Below are positions 56,553 to 64,000 of a DNA stretch of 64,000 nt, piece after piece; positions within the stretch are counted from its first letter, which is position 1, and every line of letters starts with the position of its first letter. The DNA is taken from NCBI GenBank assembly GCA_023386955.1, contig JAEWIS010000017.1:1-64000 (forward strand), given 5' to 3'. The DNA is from Bacillota bacterium (GTDB taxonomy: Bacteria > Bacillota > Bacilli > Paenibacillales > NBRC-103111). Under the pieces are notes generated by a model. That model worked only from the letters and a program-made list of their open reading frames with translations. It ran no database searches and was not told where the DNA came from. The position numbers were made by a program, and so were the translations under genes.

Positions 56553-57434
56553 ATGAAAGCCTTCCAAAAAGTCTACATCGAGATCACCAGCATCTGCAAC
56601 CTGTCCTGCAGCTTCTGCCCGCCTACAGGCAGGAAGGCGATGTTTATGGAGCCCGGGGCCTTCCGGGATATTCTGAAGCAGGTGGAGCCCTATACGGACC
56701 AGATTTGCCTTCATGTCAAAGGAGAGCCGCTGCTGCACCCGTCCATCGGGGGGCTCTTGGATATTTGCGCCGAAGAGGGACTGAAGGTCAATCTCACGAC
56801 TAACGGCACTCTGCTTCCCAAAAAAAGCGCCAGCCTTCTCGGTAAGCCGGCTTTGCGGCAGGTAAATCTGTCGCTGCACAGCATGGGAGAGCATCGGGAA
56901 AAGGGCGATGCTTACCAGCTGGACTATCTGCGGCAATGCCTCCGGTTTGCCCAAGAGGCGGCCGACCAGGGGATTTATGTCAGCCTGCGTCTGTGGGATG
57001 CCCCGCGGACGGAGGAGCCGAGCGGGCTGGAGTTGAACCGGCGGTTGACGCAAATCATGGAGGAAACCTTTGCCCTTCCGCCCCATGCTTTGGATGCGGC
57101 CTTACCGGGCAAAGGTCTTCGGGTAGCAGACCGGATTTATTTGAACCGGGATTACCGGTTCGAGTGGCCCAGCTTGGATGCCCCCGAGGATGAGGGCAGG
57201 GGCTTCTGCCATGCGCTGCGCACCCACGCAGCCATTCTCTGCGATGGCACGGTGGTCCCCTGCTGCCTCGACGGGGAGGGTGTTATTGCTCTGGGCAATG
57301 TGCGGGAGCAGCCATTTGCGGATATTTTGAAGGGTGACCGGGCCCGCAGGCTGCGGGACGGCTTCTCCGGCAGGTGCGCCGTAGAGGAGCTCTGCCGCAA
57401 ATGCGGCTACCGGAAAAAATTCGGCGGCGGGTGA
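56553..57434 (+). CDS. Radical SAM/SPASM protein
   Basis: GGAG ahead of ATG 56553 (MKAFQKVYIEIT) sets the start, 293 residues. The cluster motif is CNLSCSFC (CX3CX2C) at residues 15-22, then HVKGEPLLHPSIGGLLDIC. The C-terminal SPASM region has AAILCDGTVVPCCLDGEGVIALGNVRE and CAVEELCRKCGYRKKF. It resembles small putative SPASM proteins linked to quinohemoprotein or peptide modification, but no peptide gene was found nearby. It is divergent from the molybdopterin enzyme and shares its control region. Confidence 0.9.
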   Translation: MKAFQKVYIEITSICNLSCSFCPPTGRKAMFMEPGAFRDILKQVEPYTDQICLHVKGEPLLHPSIGGLLDICAEEGLKVNLTTNGTLLPKKSASLLGKPALRQVNLSLHSMGEHREKGDAYQLDYLRQCLRFAQEAADQGIYVSLRLWDAPRTEEPSGLELNRRLTQIMEETFALPPHALDAALPGKGLRVADRIYLNRDYRFEWPSLDAPEDEGRGFCHALRTHAAILCDGTVVPCCLDGEGVIALGNVREQPFADILKGDRARRLRDGFSGRCAVEELCRKCGYRKKFGGG

Positions 57435-57580
57435 TGCTTCTATACCGTTTCTATCAAAAAAATGAAATGGTACTTCTCCCCCAGTCCTGATATAATGATA
57501 CCAATCGTCTGGAGAACCTATTGTTTACGTTATGTACTGTTTGTCCGTTCTGCCAGATCAACCAGGGAGGCTTGTCCGTT

Positions 57581-57937
57581 ATGTCCACCAATGATCCCAT
57601 TCTGCTCCAAATCCTGCAGGCCGTCCAGACCCTGGGCGAAGATATGCAAACGGTCAAATCGGATATAAAGGACCTCAAGGGCGACGTCACCAATCTTAAA
57701 GCTGGACAAGCGGAGTTGTTCCAGCTGTCCTCGGCGATCCGCAATGCCCAGGAGCTCACCAATGCCAAGCTGGAAGGGTTGACCCTCGATGTGCGCCGGG
57801 CGGAGGGCAATCTTGTGCGGATCGAGGAGAAGCTAGGAGAAGAGATCCTCGATATGCGGGGTGAAATCCGCTTTCTCAATCACCGTATAGCCGATGTGGA
57901 GCTGACGGTGGACAAACTCAAGGAAAAGCGCTTGTAA
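57581..57937 (+). CDS. Coiled-coil protein of unknown function
   Basis: The start is ATG 57581 (MSTNDPILLQILQAV) after GGGAGG, 118 residues. Almost the whole length is heptad-like (QTVKSDIKDLKGDVTNLKAGQ, GNLVRIEEKLGEEILDMRGEIRFLNHRIADVELTVDKLKEKRL). It has no membrane helix or cysteine. It is similar in look to small phage- or plasmid-type coiled-coil proteins. Function is unknown. Confidence 0.65.
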   Translation: MSTNDPILLQILQAVQTLGEDMQTVKSDIKDLKGDVTNLKAGQAELFQLSSAIRNAQELTNAKLEGLTLDVRRAEGNLVRIEEKLGEEILDMRGEIRFLNHRIADVELTVDKLKEKRL

Positions 57938-57974
57938 GCTTTCATCCAACACCCTATGTATGCAGCGGCTTCCG

Positions 57975-58168
57975 GCAACGGAAGCCTTTTTCCGTTATGG
58001 CGGGCAAATGCCTTTATAACGGGAAATAAGGGAAGCATATTTCCGCTATTGCCGCAAAGTCACCCCTGTTCATGGCCCTTAACGCCCTATAACGGAAATC
58101 CCCTTCCGCTAACGGGCCTACTCCAGGCCTCATCACTCCGATAGTGGAAGTACGCTTCCGTTAAATCA
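57975..58168. repeat. Second cluster of short palindromes
   Basis: Four elements of the ACGGAA/TTCCGT type: 57977-57998, about 58016-58049 (with unusual long spacing), 58089-58113 and 58140-58167. They fill the gap between the coiled-coil gene and the antiporter terminator. Confidence 0.7.
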
Positions 58169-58192
58169 TTCAAAGCATCCCGCGCCTCTACA

Positions 58193-58225
58193 AAAACCCC
58201 GGTTGCCGCGAGCAACCGGGGTTTT
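58193..58225 (-). terminator. Terminator of the antiporter gene
   Basis: AAAACCCCGGTTGC and GCAACCGGGGTTTT form a perfect 14-bp stem with loop CGCGA. It ends the minus-strand antiporter gene. Confidence 0.92.
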
Positions 58226-58233
58226 CCGCGTAT

Positions 58234-60279
58234 TTACACCATTTCATCCTGCTCCAGGAGCACGGCCTCCCGCGCCTTAATGCGGCGGCGCAGCTCACCG
58301 GCGGTTTCACGGTTGAGCTCGCCGGTTTCGTACATGGCTTGCACCACATTCCGCTCGGCTTGGATCGCAAAACCATGAAGCTCCTTCCGCTGCTCATGGA
58401 AGCTCCGGTCATTGCGCCGGGCCATGGAGGAAATCCGGTTGAACCGCTCCAGCACCTCCCGGTAATGGCTGATTACCGCAGCCCGCTCTTCCTTATGGAC
58501 CGGTGAGCCGCTTTGCGCCACCAGGAACTGGAGTGCGGCCTCACTGCTTTGCAGCTTCAGCTTTCTTACCGCTTCAAGATCCTTCCGTTTTCCGGCAAAC
58601 CGGTCAAAACCGGCCTTATGGCCGAATGGACGCTTCAATCTGCGGAAAAACAGCTTCATCATTGCTTTCCACATCCGCATGGGATTGGCCATCAGGGCCT
58701 CCATCTGATCCATCATTCTGAAGAAGATTTCCGCCTGCTCCGGGGTAATGCGTCCTTCGTCAAGCTGGATTTGGGCGAATTGGCGCTCTGTATGCAGGGC
58801 ATCAAGCCGCAGCTGAATCTCCGTTCCTTTGTTCAGCCGGGCGCCTTTGCCTGATGAGGTTTTTCCCTCCGTCTGCCCGATCCATTGGCGGTAGTCGGCG
58901 ATCACCGAGGAAACAGCGGCTTCATTCTCCTCGGAGGACTCATGGCGCACCGCCTGGATGGCTGCGGCCAGCACCTTAATTTGGGCCTCCTCCAGCTGGG
59001 ACTGGCCGGACGCGGCATCCTTCCGGCGGGCAAGCAGCGGAAGAAACAGGCTGGCCGACAGAAGCGACAGCAGGATCACCACCGCAGCCAGGAAAATAAT
59101 CAGGTCCCGCTCCGGAAATGGCGTGCCGTCATTCAGCACCAAGGGAATGGAGAAGGCACCTGCCAGAGTGACGGCCCCGCGGACACCGGAAACTGAGGTC
59201 ATCAGCAGCATTTTCAGGGAAACAGAGTCGGTTTTGCCTCCGCCCTTTCCCACTCTCGTGAATACCAGCGTCCACAGAAAACGCAGACCCAGCAGCATCA
59301 CAAATATGGCGGCGGCATAACCGAACATATGCAGGTTATTAAGCAGGGGATTGCGGATGACGGTAATGCTCACATCCGGAATCTGCAGGCCTAGGATCAC
59401 GAACACCAGACCGTTCAGGATAAACAAAATAACGGACCAGGTGCTGGAGGAAACCGTGTTGAGCTGGGATACGTTCAGCTGGTTAAAGGTGGAGTAGTCA
59501 CGGGAACGGTCATCCTCCACCGCATGGACGATGCCGCCGGCAACGGCCGCAAGAATGCCCGATACGCCCAGATGCTCTGCGGTCAGATACAGCATAAAGG
59601 GAGTCAGCAGTTGGATCAGCATGTGGATGGTCACATCCTCCATGCCGAACCGGCGCAGCAGGTTACGCACCCCAATGATCACAAAGGCCAGAGCTGCACC
59701 GAAGAGAAGACCGCCTACCGAAATGACCAGAAAGCTGAAGGAGGCTTTGGGCAGAGAAAACACTCCTGTAACGGCAGCCGCGATGGCAAATTTAAAGGCC
59801 ACCAGACCGGAGGCGTCATTCATCAGTGCCTCTCCCTCCAAGAGGCGCATGAGGCTTTTAGGCAAATGCAGCCGTCCGGCTAACGAACTGACTGCCACCG
59901 CATCTGTGGGCGACAGAATCGCCGCAAGGCCAAAAGCCGCCGCAAGCGGAATGGAGGGAAGCATCCAGTGGATGGCATAACCTACGGCAAAAACCGTCAC
60001 AAACACTAGACCCACCGCCATCAGCAGAATGGGAGCCCGGAGGCGCCACAGCTCCTCCCTGGGTGTGTGTTTCCCGTCATTGTACAGAAGCGGTGCAATA
60101 AACAGCACGAAAAAAAGCTCCGGCTCCAGCTCCAGATGTACGCCGGAAGGCATCATTGCCAATAATGCGCCAAGAGCAATCTGGATCAGCGGAACCGGAA
60201 TCATCGGCAAAAACCGATTTACCACATTAGAAACGCCGATCAGGCCCAGCATTACCAGCACTGCCAGGAAAATATGCAT
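58234..60279 (-). CDS. CPA1-family Na+/H+ antiporter
   Basis: A 681-residue protein. The N-terminal 400 residues have about twelve membrane helices with family hallmarks LFIAPLLYNDGKHTPREEL, AAILSPTDAVAVSSLAGRL, LLEGEALMNDASGLVAFKFA and LLMTSVSGVRGAVTLAGAFSIPL. The two aspartates of the NDASGLVAF and SPTDAVAV blocks carry the ions. The long cytosolic C-terminal tail (about 270 residues) is charged and helical and probably regulatory. It should expel sodium or other monovalent cations in exchange for protons. Confidence 0.93.
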   Translation of the reverse strand: MHIFLAVLVMLGLIGVSNVVNRFLPMIPVPLIQIALGALLAMMPSGVHLELEPELFFVLFIAPLLYNDGKHTPREELWRLRAPILLMAVGLVFVTVFAVGYAIHWMLPSIPLAAAFGLAAILSPTDAVAVSSLAGRLHLPKSLMRLLEGEALMNDASGLVAFKFAIAAAVTGVFSLPKASFSFLVISVGGLLFGAALAFVIIGVRNLLRRFGMEDVTIHMLIQLLTPFMLYLTAEHLGVSGILAAVAGGIVHAVEDDRSRDYSTFNQLNVSQLNTVSSSTWSVILFILNGLVFVILGLQIPDVSITVIRNPLLNNLHMFGYAAAIFVMLLGLRFLWTLVFTRVGKGGGKTDSVSLKMLLMTSVSGVRGAVTLAGAFSIPLVLNDGTPFPERDLIIFLAAVVILLSLLSASLFLPLLARRKDAASGQSQLEEAQIKVLAAAIQAVRHESSEENEAAVSSVIADYRQWIGQTEGKTSSGKGARLNKGTEIQLRLDALHTERQFAQIQLDEGRITPEQAEIFFRMMDQMEALMANPMRMWKAMMKLFFRRLKRPFGHKAGFDRFAGKRKDLEAVRKLKLQSSEAALQFLVAQSGSPVHKEERAAVISHYREVLERFNRISSMARRNDRSFHEQRKELHGFAIQAERNVVQAMYETGELNRETAGELRRRIKAREAVLLEQDEMV

Positions 60280-60346
60280 GATCTACTCCTCCGCCATGAT
60301 CTGTCATAAAATAGGTCGATCCTTCCATTATACCCAATGCGTATGA

Positions 60347-60686
60347 CCAACGACAAGGAGCAGCAAAAGCGTAAGGTGAAGGAGCGGTGAGGATGGAGGT
60401 ATGAGATTCAAATAAAGGAATGGAAGGTTCCGCTAATCCATTCCCAGCTGCGGAAAGGGGCCTTAAGGGAAGGCCAACTTTCCTTATTCCCCACCACAGT
60501 GTATGAACTCCTGCGGCAACGGCAAAATAACGGAAGCAGAGCTTCCGTTATCCGCCCACAAACGTGTCCTTGCATTTGAATAGCGTAACTTTATCTTCCA
60601 TTATTTCCGCTAACTGAAATAACACAAGCCTCCGCCGCCTGGGAGTGTATTTTGGAAGCTACGAAACTGGCTGCCTGTCTCCGCGC
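60347..60686. repeat. Intergenic gap with further palindromes
   Basis: No gene is seen. At about 60525-60553 lies ATAACGGAAGCAGAGCTTCCGTTAT, a perfect member of the palindrome class found near 48 and 58 kb. Looser relatives occur at about 60426-60455 and 60600-60625. Confidence 0.6.
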
Positions 60687-61604
60687 TTACAGCCGTTCAA
60701 TCAGCCGGTGGACCGGCAGCACCTTGTCAGCGCTGATAGTGCAGGCTGCCGGATTTGACAGGCTGGCCAGGAAATGCTCCACCGCCCCGGTAAAACCGCG
60801 GCGCTGCGGAACCGGCTCCCAGCTGCCGAACCCAGCCTCACGGACAGCACCGCCGGCTTCAGCAAACGTGCCCTGCTCCAGATTCACCACCCGCGCGCTC
60901 CGGCCGCCTCCGTGCAGCTCCAGCCGCTCCAGGTCCAGACCTGCGCTGCGGACCATGCTGAAGGACGCTTCACCGGAGTCAAGCGCCAGAGTGCCCGTCC
61001 CCCACAGCAGCCGCCCATCAGCATCCGCCTGCTGGCGGTACCGGACCTCCGGCTCCATCTCGCCGGACAACCACAGCACCAGATCCATCATATGGATCAG
61101 ATCATCATACAGGGTTTGTTTGGCGCTATGCTTCTGCTGCCGGATGCGATGCTTCTCCGCGGAGCACAGCCGGAAGCCGCCGGCCTCTTCCATCCAGGCT
61201 TTGGCTTCCACATAAAGCGGGGCAAAACGGCGGTTAAAGCCCACTGCCAGCAGCTTTCCCGTTTCCTGGGCACATGCGGCCATCTCCTCCGATTCTCCGA
61301 TTTCGTAGGAAAGTGGTTTGTCCACATACACAGACACACCGGCCTGAAGACATTGCATTACGATCCCGTAATGGGTTTCCGTGGGACTGTGCACAAATAC
61401 GGCATCCAGCTCCACCTCTCCCAAAAGCCGGTCCAGTCCGGTATACCGCCCGGGCACCCGGAGACTATGCCCCACCCGCTCCACCGTCTGGGCGGAACGG
61501 CTCATCACAGCGGCGATATCCACACCGCTGTGGGCAGCCAACACGGGTATATAGGCCTTCTGCGCAATGTCCCCCAAACCGATGATCCCTACTTTTGCCC
61601 TCAT
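60687..61604 (-). CDS. Gfo/Idh/MocA-family oxidoreductase
   Basis: GGGAGG ahead of ATG 61604 (MRAKVGIIGLGDIAQK) gives 305 residues. The Rossmann motif is VGIIGLGDIA at residues 4-13, followed by VFVHSPTETHYGIVMQCLQAGVSVYVDKPLSYEIGES, with the EKP-like catalytic lysine (VDKPL), and later VGFNRRFAPLYVEAKAW. The C-terminal half is the family's beta-sheet domain. It would act on a sugar or cyclitol with NAD(P). The substrate is unknown. Confidence 0.9.
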   Translation of the reverse strand: MRAKVGIIGLGDIAQKAYIPVLAAHSGVDIAAVMSRSAQTVERVGHSLRVPGRYTGLDRLLGEVELDAVFVHSPTETHYGIVMQCLQAGVSVYVDKPLSYEIGESEEMAACAQETGKLLAVGFNRRFAPLYVEAKAWMEEAGGFRLCSAEKHRIRQQKHSAKQTLYDDLIHMMDLVLWLSGEMEPEVRYRQQADADGRLLWGTGTLALDSGEASFSMVRSAGLDLERLELHGGGRSARVVNLEQGTFAEAGGAVREAGFGSWEPVPQRRGFTGAVEHFLASLSNPAACTISADKVLPVHRLIERL

Positions 61605-61721
61605 TCGGATTCCTCCCGCAATTGTCATTTTTCAACAGCTTTTAACCCGGCTCCGCTTATGGTAAGATAGTCATGTTATCCATATTGTCTTCATGATCGA
61701 CTTAGGAGGCCTTCTAACCTA

Positions 61722-62282
61722 ATGACCAAATCCAAACACAGCCTGGCCCTTATCGCCGGCCTGATTCTTTTCTTTGGCCTGATTGCTTCGGCTATCTTGC
61801 TGGAATCGGCTTATTTGCTGTATGCCGCTACCGGTATCCCCATTCTGCTGGTTCCCTTCATTCCCGATCTGAAAACCAGCCAGACGGTGAAGCCCGGCCA
61901 AGCCGCTCCCCGGATGCGGGTATACCGCACCAATAATGAAAGCGGGGAAGGGTTTATTATTCTGGAAGCTCTCCACGGGGGCATTCCCTGGAATAAAAAG
62001 CGCCTGTATTTCCCCTTGGATGGACTGCCGGCTGCCGTACCCTCTGCTTATCCAGCCGGTACCGCAGGCATTCCCGTTCTGCAATACGACTTGGTTCCCC
62101 ACCGCCGCCGCAAGGACATGTACGGCATTGAGCTGGCTAATGTGGCCGCCCGGTTCCGCACTCTGTCTTATACCACCGACGAGGTGACCCGGCTTGTGAT
62201 CCGCTTGGAGGACCTGCGTCCTGCCGACCCGGCCAAAACGGAGCATCGGACGACTCCCGTCCGCAAGAGCTTTCCCGCTTAA
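61722..62282 (+). CDS. Hypothetical membrane protein
   Basis: A 186-residue protein with two N-terminal membrane helices (HSLALIAGLILFFGLIASAIL and SAYLLYAATGIPILLVPFI) and a soluble domain with GEGFIILEALHGGIPWNKKRLYFPLDGLPAAVP and DMYGIELANVAARFRTLSYTTDEVTRLVIRLEDL. I recognise no family. AGGAGG is upstream of ATG 61722. A perfect terminator follows. Confidence 0.65.
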   Translation: MTKSKHSLALIAGLILFFGLIASAILLESAYLLYAATGIPILLVPFIPDLKTSQTVKPGQAAPRMRVYRTNNESGEGFIILEALHGGIPWNKKRLYFPLDGLPAAVPSAYPAGTAGIPVLQYDLVPHRRRKDMYGIELANVAARFRTLSYTTDEVTRLVIRLEDLRPADPAKTEHRTTPVRKSFPA

Positions 62283-62350
62283 GCCTGGCAGCTTATTGTG
62301 ATGTTGTGTTGTGATGTTGTGAAAATAGTAACATATCCCTTTTCTAAATA

Positions 62351-62391
62351 AAAGAAGAACACCGGGTGCTGTAGACCCGGTGTTCTTCTTT
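62351..62391. terminator. Strong bidirectional terminator
   Basis: A perfect 17-bp stem, AAAGAAGAACACCGGGT against ACCCGGTGTTCTTCTTT, with a seven-base loop. It lies between the membrane protein and the convergent lipoprotein gene. Confidence 0.93.
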
Positions 62392-62467
62392 GCAAATCTG
62401 GAGTCCGGAGCTTTTTCTCCTGCCTCATTGCTTTACAAATTATGGAATATTCATGTGCAGGTGCACA

Positions 62468-64000
62468 TTATTTCTTGGTTGCATACCACTCATTAATTTC
62501 CTTATAGCTGGCTTCCCCGCCGGATTGCTTGTATTTATTCGTAAAGGATTCCACGCTAGTCAGAGGCTCTTCACCAACAATGACCTTGATTGCAAAGTCA
62601 TTCATCATCTGGTTCAGCTGAGAGTTTTCCTTCGAGTAGGTAGGCATAACAGGCGCAACCCCCAATGGATCGGGAATTCTCATTTCCTTCGGCATGACCT
62701 TGTTCAGGTAAGCCCAGCCCTCATACAAACGGGCGTCCTTTTGTACCCGTGCTTGCCAGTAAGTGGGGAAATTCTTCTCGTCGATTCCGGTCAAATAGTT
62801 GCTGGACTGATTCCGCTCGTCTGTGAAGGCAGGCTGAATGGGAATGTACATGCCATCCTTGACCGAATAGTGTTTGCCTTCTACACCAAGTGCAATTTCC
62901 TTAAAGGCTTCTTTTTCCAGCTTGGCGTTCATCCACTTGATGGCATCCTCCGGATGTTTGGAGGCCTTGGGGATGAAGGTGAGTCTGTCGAAACCGGATC
63001 TGCTGCCGAGCCCAGCCTTGCCGTCTTTACCCTTGAGAATGGGCAAATAAGCGAATTTGGCATCAGGGAAATTCTTGTTCAGAGCGTCGCCGATGGAGGG
63101 AATGTCTGCCCAGTTCAGCGAAATCACCCCAGCTCTGCCGCTGGTGAACTTCTCCTTCATGGTGGCATCCTTGTTAACGGCAAATTCCTTGTCAAGCAGC
63201 CCTTGCTTGTAGAGATCGGCTACATAGCTCAGATAGTCCTTGAAGCCCGGGTGCAGCGGCCGTGGCACAAGCTTGCCATCCAAAGCATTCCAGTTGTTCG
63301 GCATGCCGAAGGAGCCGATCAGATTCTCGATAATGGGAGCACTGCCATTAATGGTCATAGGGGCGTTCTTATCGCCGTTGCCGCCCGGATCCTTTTCCTT
63401 AAAGGCCTTCAGCATGGCAGTGAATTCATCCACTGTCGTCGGCATTTGCATACCAAGCTTGTCGAGCCAATCCTTGCGGACCATAAGACTGGTACTTGAG
63501 AATTCCTGTGCTCTGTTGGGAATGGCATAGATTTTGCCGTCAACCTTTACTGCATTAAAGCTTTCTTCCGAAACCGCTGCTTTAATATTGGGACCGTACT
63601 TGTCAATCAACGGGCCCAAGTCCACCAATGCCCCTTTTCTCGCATAATCGGTATATAAGGGCCTGCTATCCGAATACGTGATGGAATCATACGGCTCCGC
63701 CGAGGAGAGCAGCAGATTCAGCTTATCATCGGCCTTGTCCGCAGGGAGCATGTCGTACTTCACTTTATAACCGGTTTTCTCTTCAATGACCTTGGCAACA
63801 GGATAGTTGTTATAATCATCCTTCATCCAAATTGACAACGCTCTCAAATCAGGCTTGGGACCGTTGCTTGGAGCAACCGTTCCGTTTGCGGCAGCTGACG
63901 CGCCGGGAGACGCTGCAGTATCCTTCCCGCCAGACGAACCGCCGCAGCCAGCCGCAGTGACTGCAAGACCTGCAGAAACGGACAATAGAAGCCATTTGCT
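62468..64000 (-). CDS. Sugar ABC substrate-binding lipoprotein (LplA-like), 5' end beyond window
   Basis: The frame is open through the right edge, where SKWLLLSVSAGLAVTAAGCGG shows the end of a signal peptide and a lipobox cysteine, so only the first few codons are missing. The mature part starts with a glycine, serine and alanine-rich linker and continues with a family-1 solute-binding fold (YNNYPVAKVIEEKTGYKVKYDMLPADKADDKLNLLLSSAEPYDSITY, PNRAQEFSSTSLMVRKDWLDKLGM, FTSGRAGVISLNWADIP). It is most like LplA-type proteins that bind oligosaccharides or glycan fragments for a two-permease importer. Permease genes are expected to follow or precede it outside the window; only relics of such permeases are seen here, at 23-25 kb. 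Confidence 0.92.
   Translation of the reverse strand, partial: SKWLLLSVSAGLAVTAAGCGGSSGGKDTAASPGASAAANGTVAPSNGPKPDLRALSIWMKDDYNNYPVAKVIEEKTGYKVKYDMLPADKADDKLNLLLSSAEPYDSITYSDSRPLYTDYARKGALVDLGPLIDKYGPNIKAAVSEESFNAVKVDGKIYAIPNRAQEFSSTSLMVRKDWLDKLGMQMPTTVDEFTAMLKAFKEKDPGGNGDKNAPMTINGSAPIIENLIGSFGMPNNWNALDGKLVPRPLHPGFKDYLSYVADLYKQGLLDKEFAVNKDATMKEKFTSGRAGVISLNWADIPSIGDALNKNFPDAKFAYLPILKGKDGKAGLGSRSGFDRLTFIPKASKHPEDAIKWMNAKLEKEAFKEIALGVEGKHYSVKDGMYIPIQPAFTDERNQSSNYLTGIDEKNFPTYWQARVQKDARLYEGWAYLNKVMPKEMRIPDPLGVAPVMPTYSKENSQLNQMMNDFAIKVIVGEEPLTSVESFTNKYKQSGGEASYKEINEWYATKK

Noticed and set aside
62390..63499. Plus-strand frame of 369 codons
   Set aside because: Antisense to the clear solute-binding lipoprotein gene, with no ribosome site or motif.

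Overview
The window looks like chromosome of a Gram-positive, spore-forming Paenibacillaceae (Paenibacillus-like). Pointers are an Sda-type sporulation kinase inhibitor, an AbrB-type transition-state regulator, a YjcZ-like small protein, a PAS sensor kinase, Lpl-type sugar ABC relics with an AraC regulator, strong GGAGG ribosome sites, and ThyX next to FolA. No rRNA, tRNA or CRISPR array was recognised.

The window has two halves. Bases 1 to about 30100 are accessory, mostly AT-rich and full of decayed insertion sequences. Bases about 30150 to 64000 are visibly GC-richer, densely coded and nearly free of mobile elements.

Accessory locus 1 (1-18230) reads almost entirely on the minus strand. 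In transcription order it holds APS kinase (CysC), a family-2 glycosyltransferase, heptose-7-phosphate kinase (HddA), heptose bisphosphatase (GmhB), a glycosyltransferase fused to a methyltransferase-like tail, a sulfotransferase, a BtrH-like protein, sedoheptulose-7-phosphate isomerase (GmhA), a relic of a nonribosomal peptide synthetase (NRPS), a free acyl carrier protein, a second BtrH-like protein, and a large NRPS that runs off the left edge. Together these suggest a heptosylated, sulfated peptide or aminoacyl product. The NRPS has lost the C-terminal part of its first adenylation domain and transposase relics interrupt the locus, so it may be decaying or rearranged.

Bases 18231-24840 hold relics: a frameshifted AraC-type regulator, a broken IS630 transposase, two further transposase relics, and two broken sugar ABC permeases (LplB- and YtcP/LplC-like).

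Accessory locus 2 (25359-30044) is a compact plus-strand RiPP operon: a double-SPASM radical SAM maturase, a precursor peptide with nine cysteines at exact four-residue spacing, a small accessory protein and an ABC exporter. It matches what NCBIfam calls CXXX-repeat peptide systems (recalled, not searched). It is the best candidate here for a little-explored system.

The core half carries two chemoreceptors, a GltC-like regulator divergent from glutamate dehydrogenase, Sda, an AbrB-HTH fusion, a lactamase-fold hydrolase, a thioredoxin-like protein, a DedA-NERD fusion, a cupredoxin, a PAS histidine kinase, a VOC protein, a diguanylate cyclase, methionine aminopeptidase, a TSUP permease, bifunctional NAD(P)HX repair enzyme, a YitT protein, FolA-ThyX, a membrane phosphoesterase, an internally deleted Uma2 protein, a molybdopterin oxidoreductase, a SPASM radical SAM protein, a CPA1 antiporter, a Gfo/Idh/MocA oxidoreductase and, at the right edge, a sugar-binding lipoprotein. 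Two classes of dispersed palindromes lie in its intergenic spaces.
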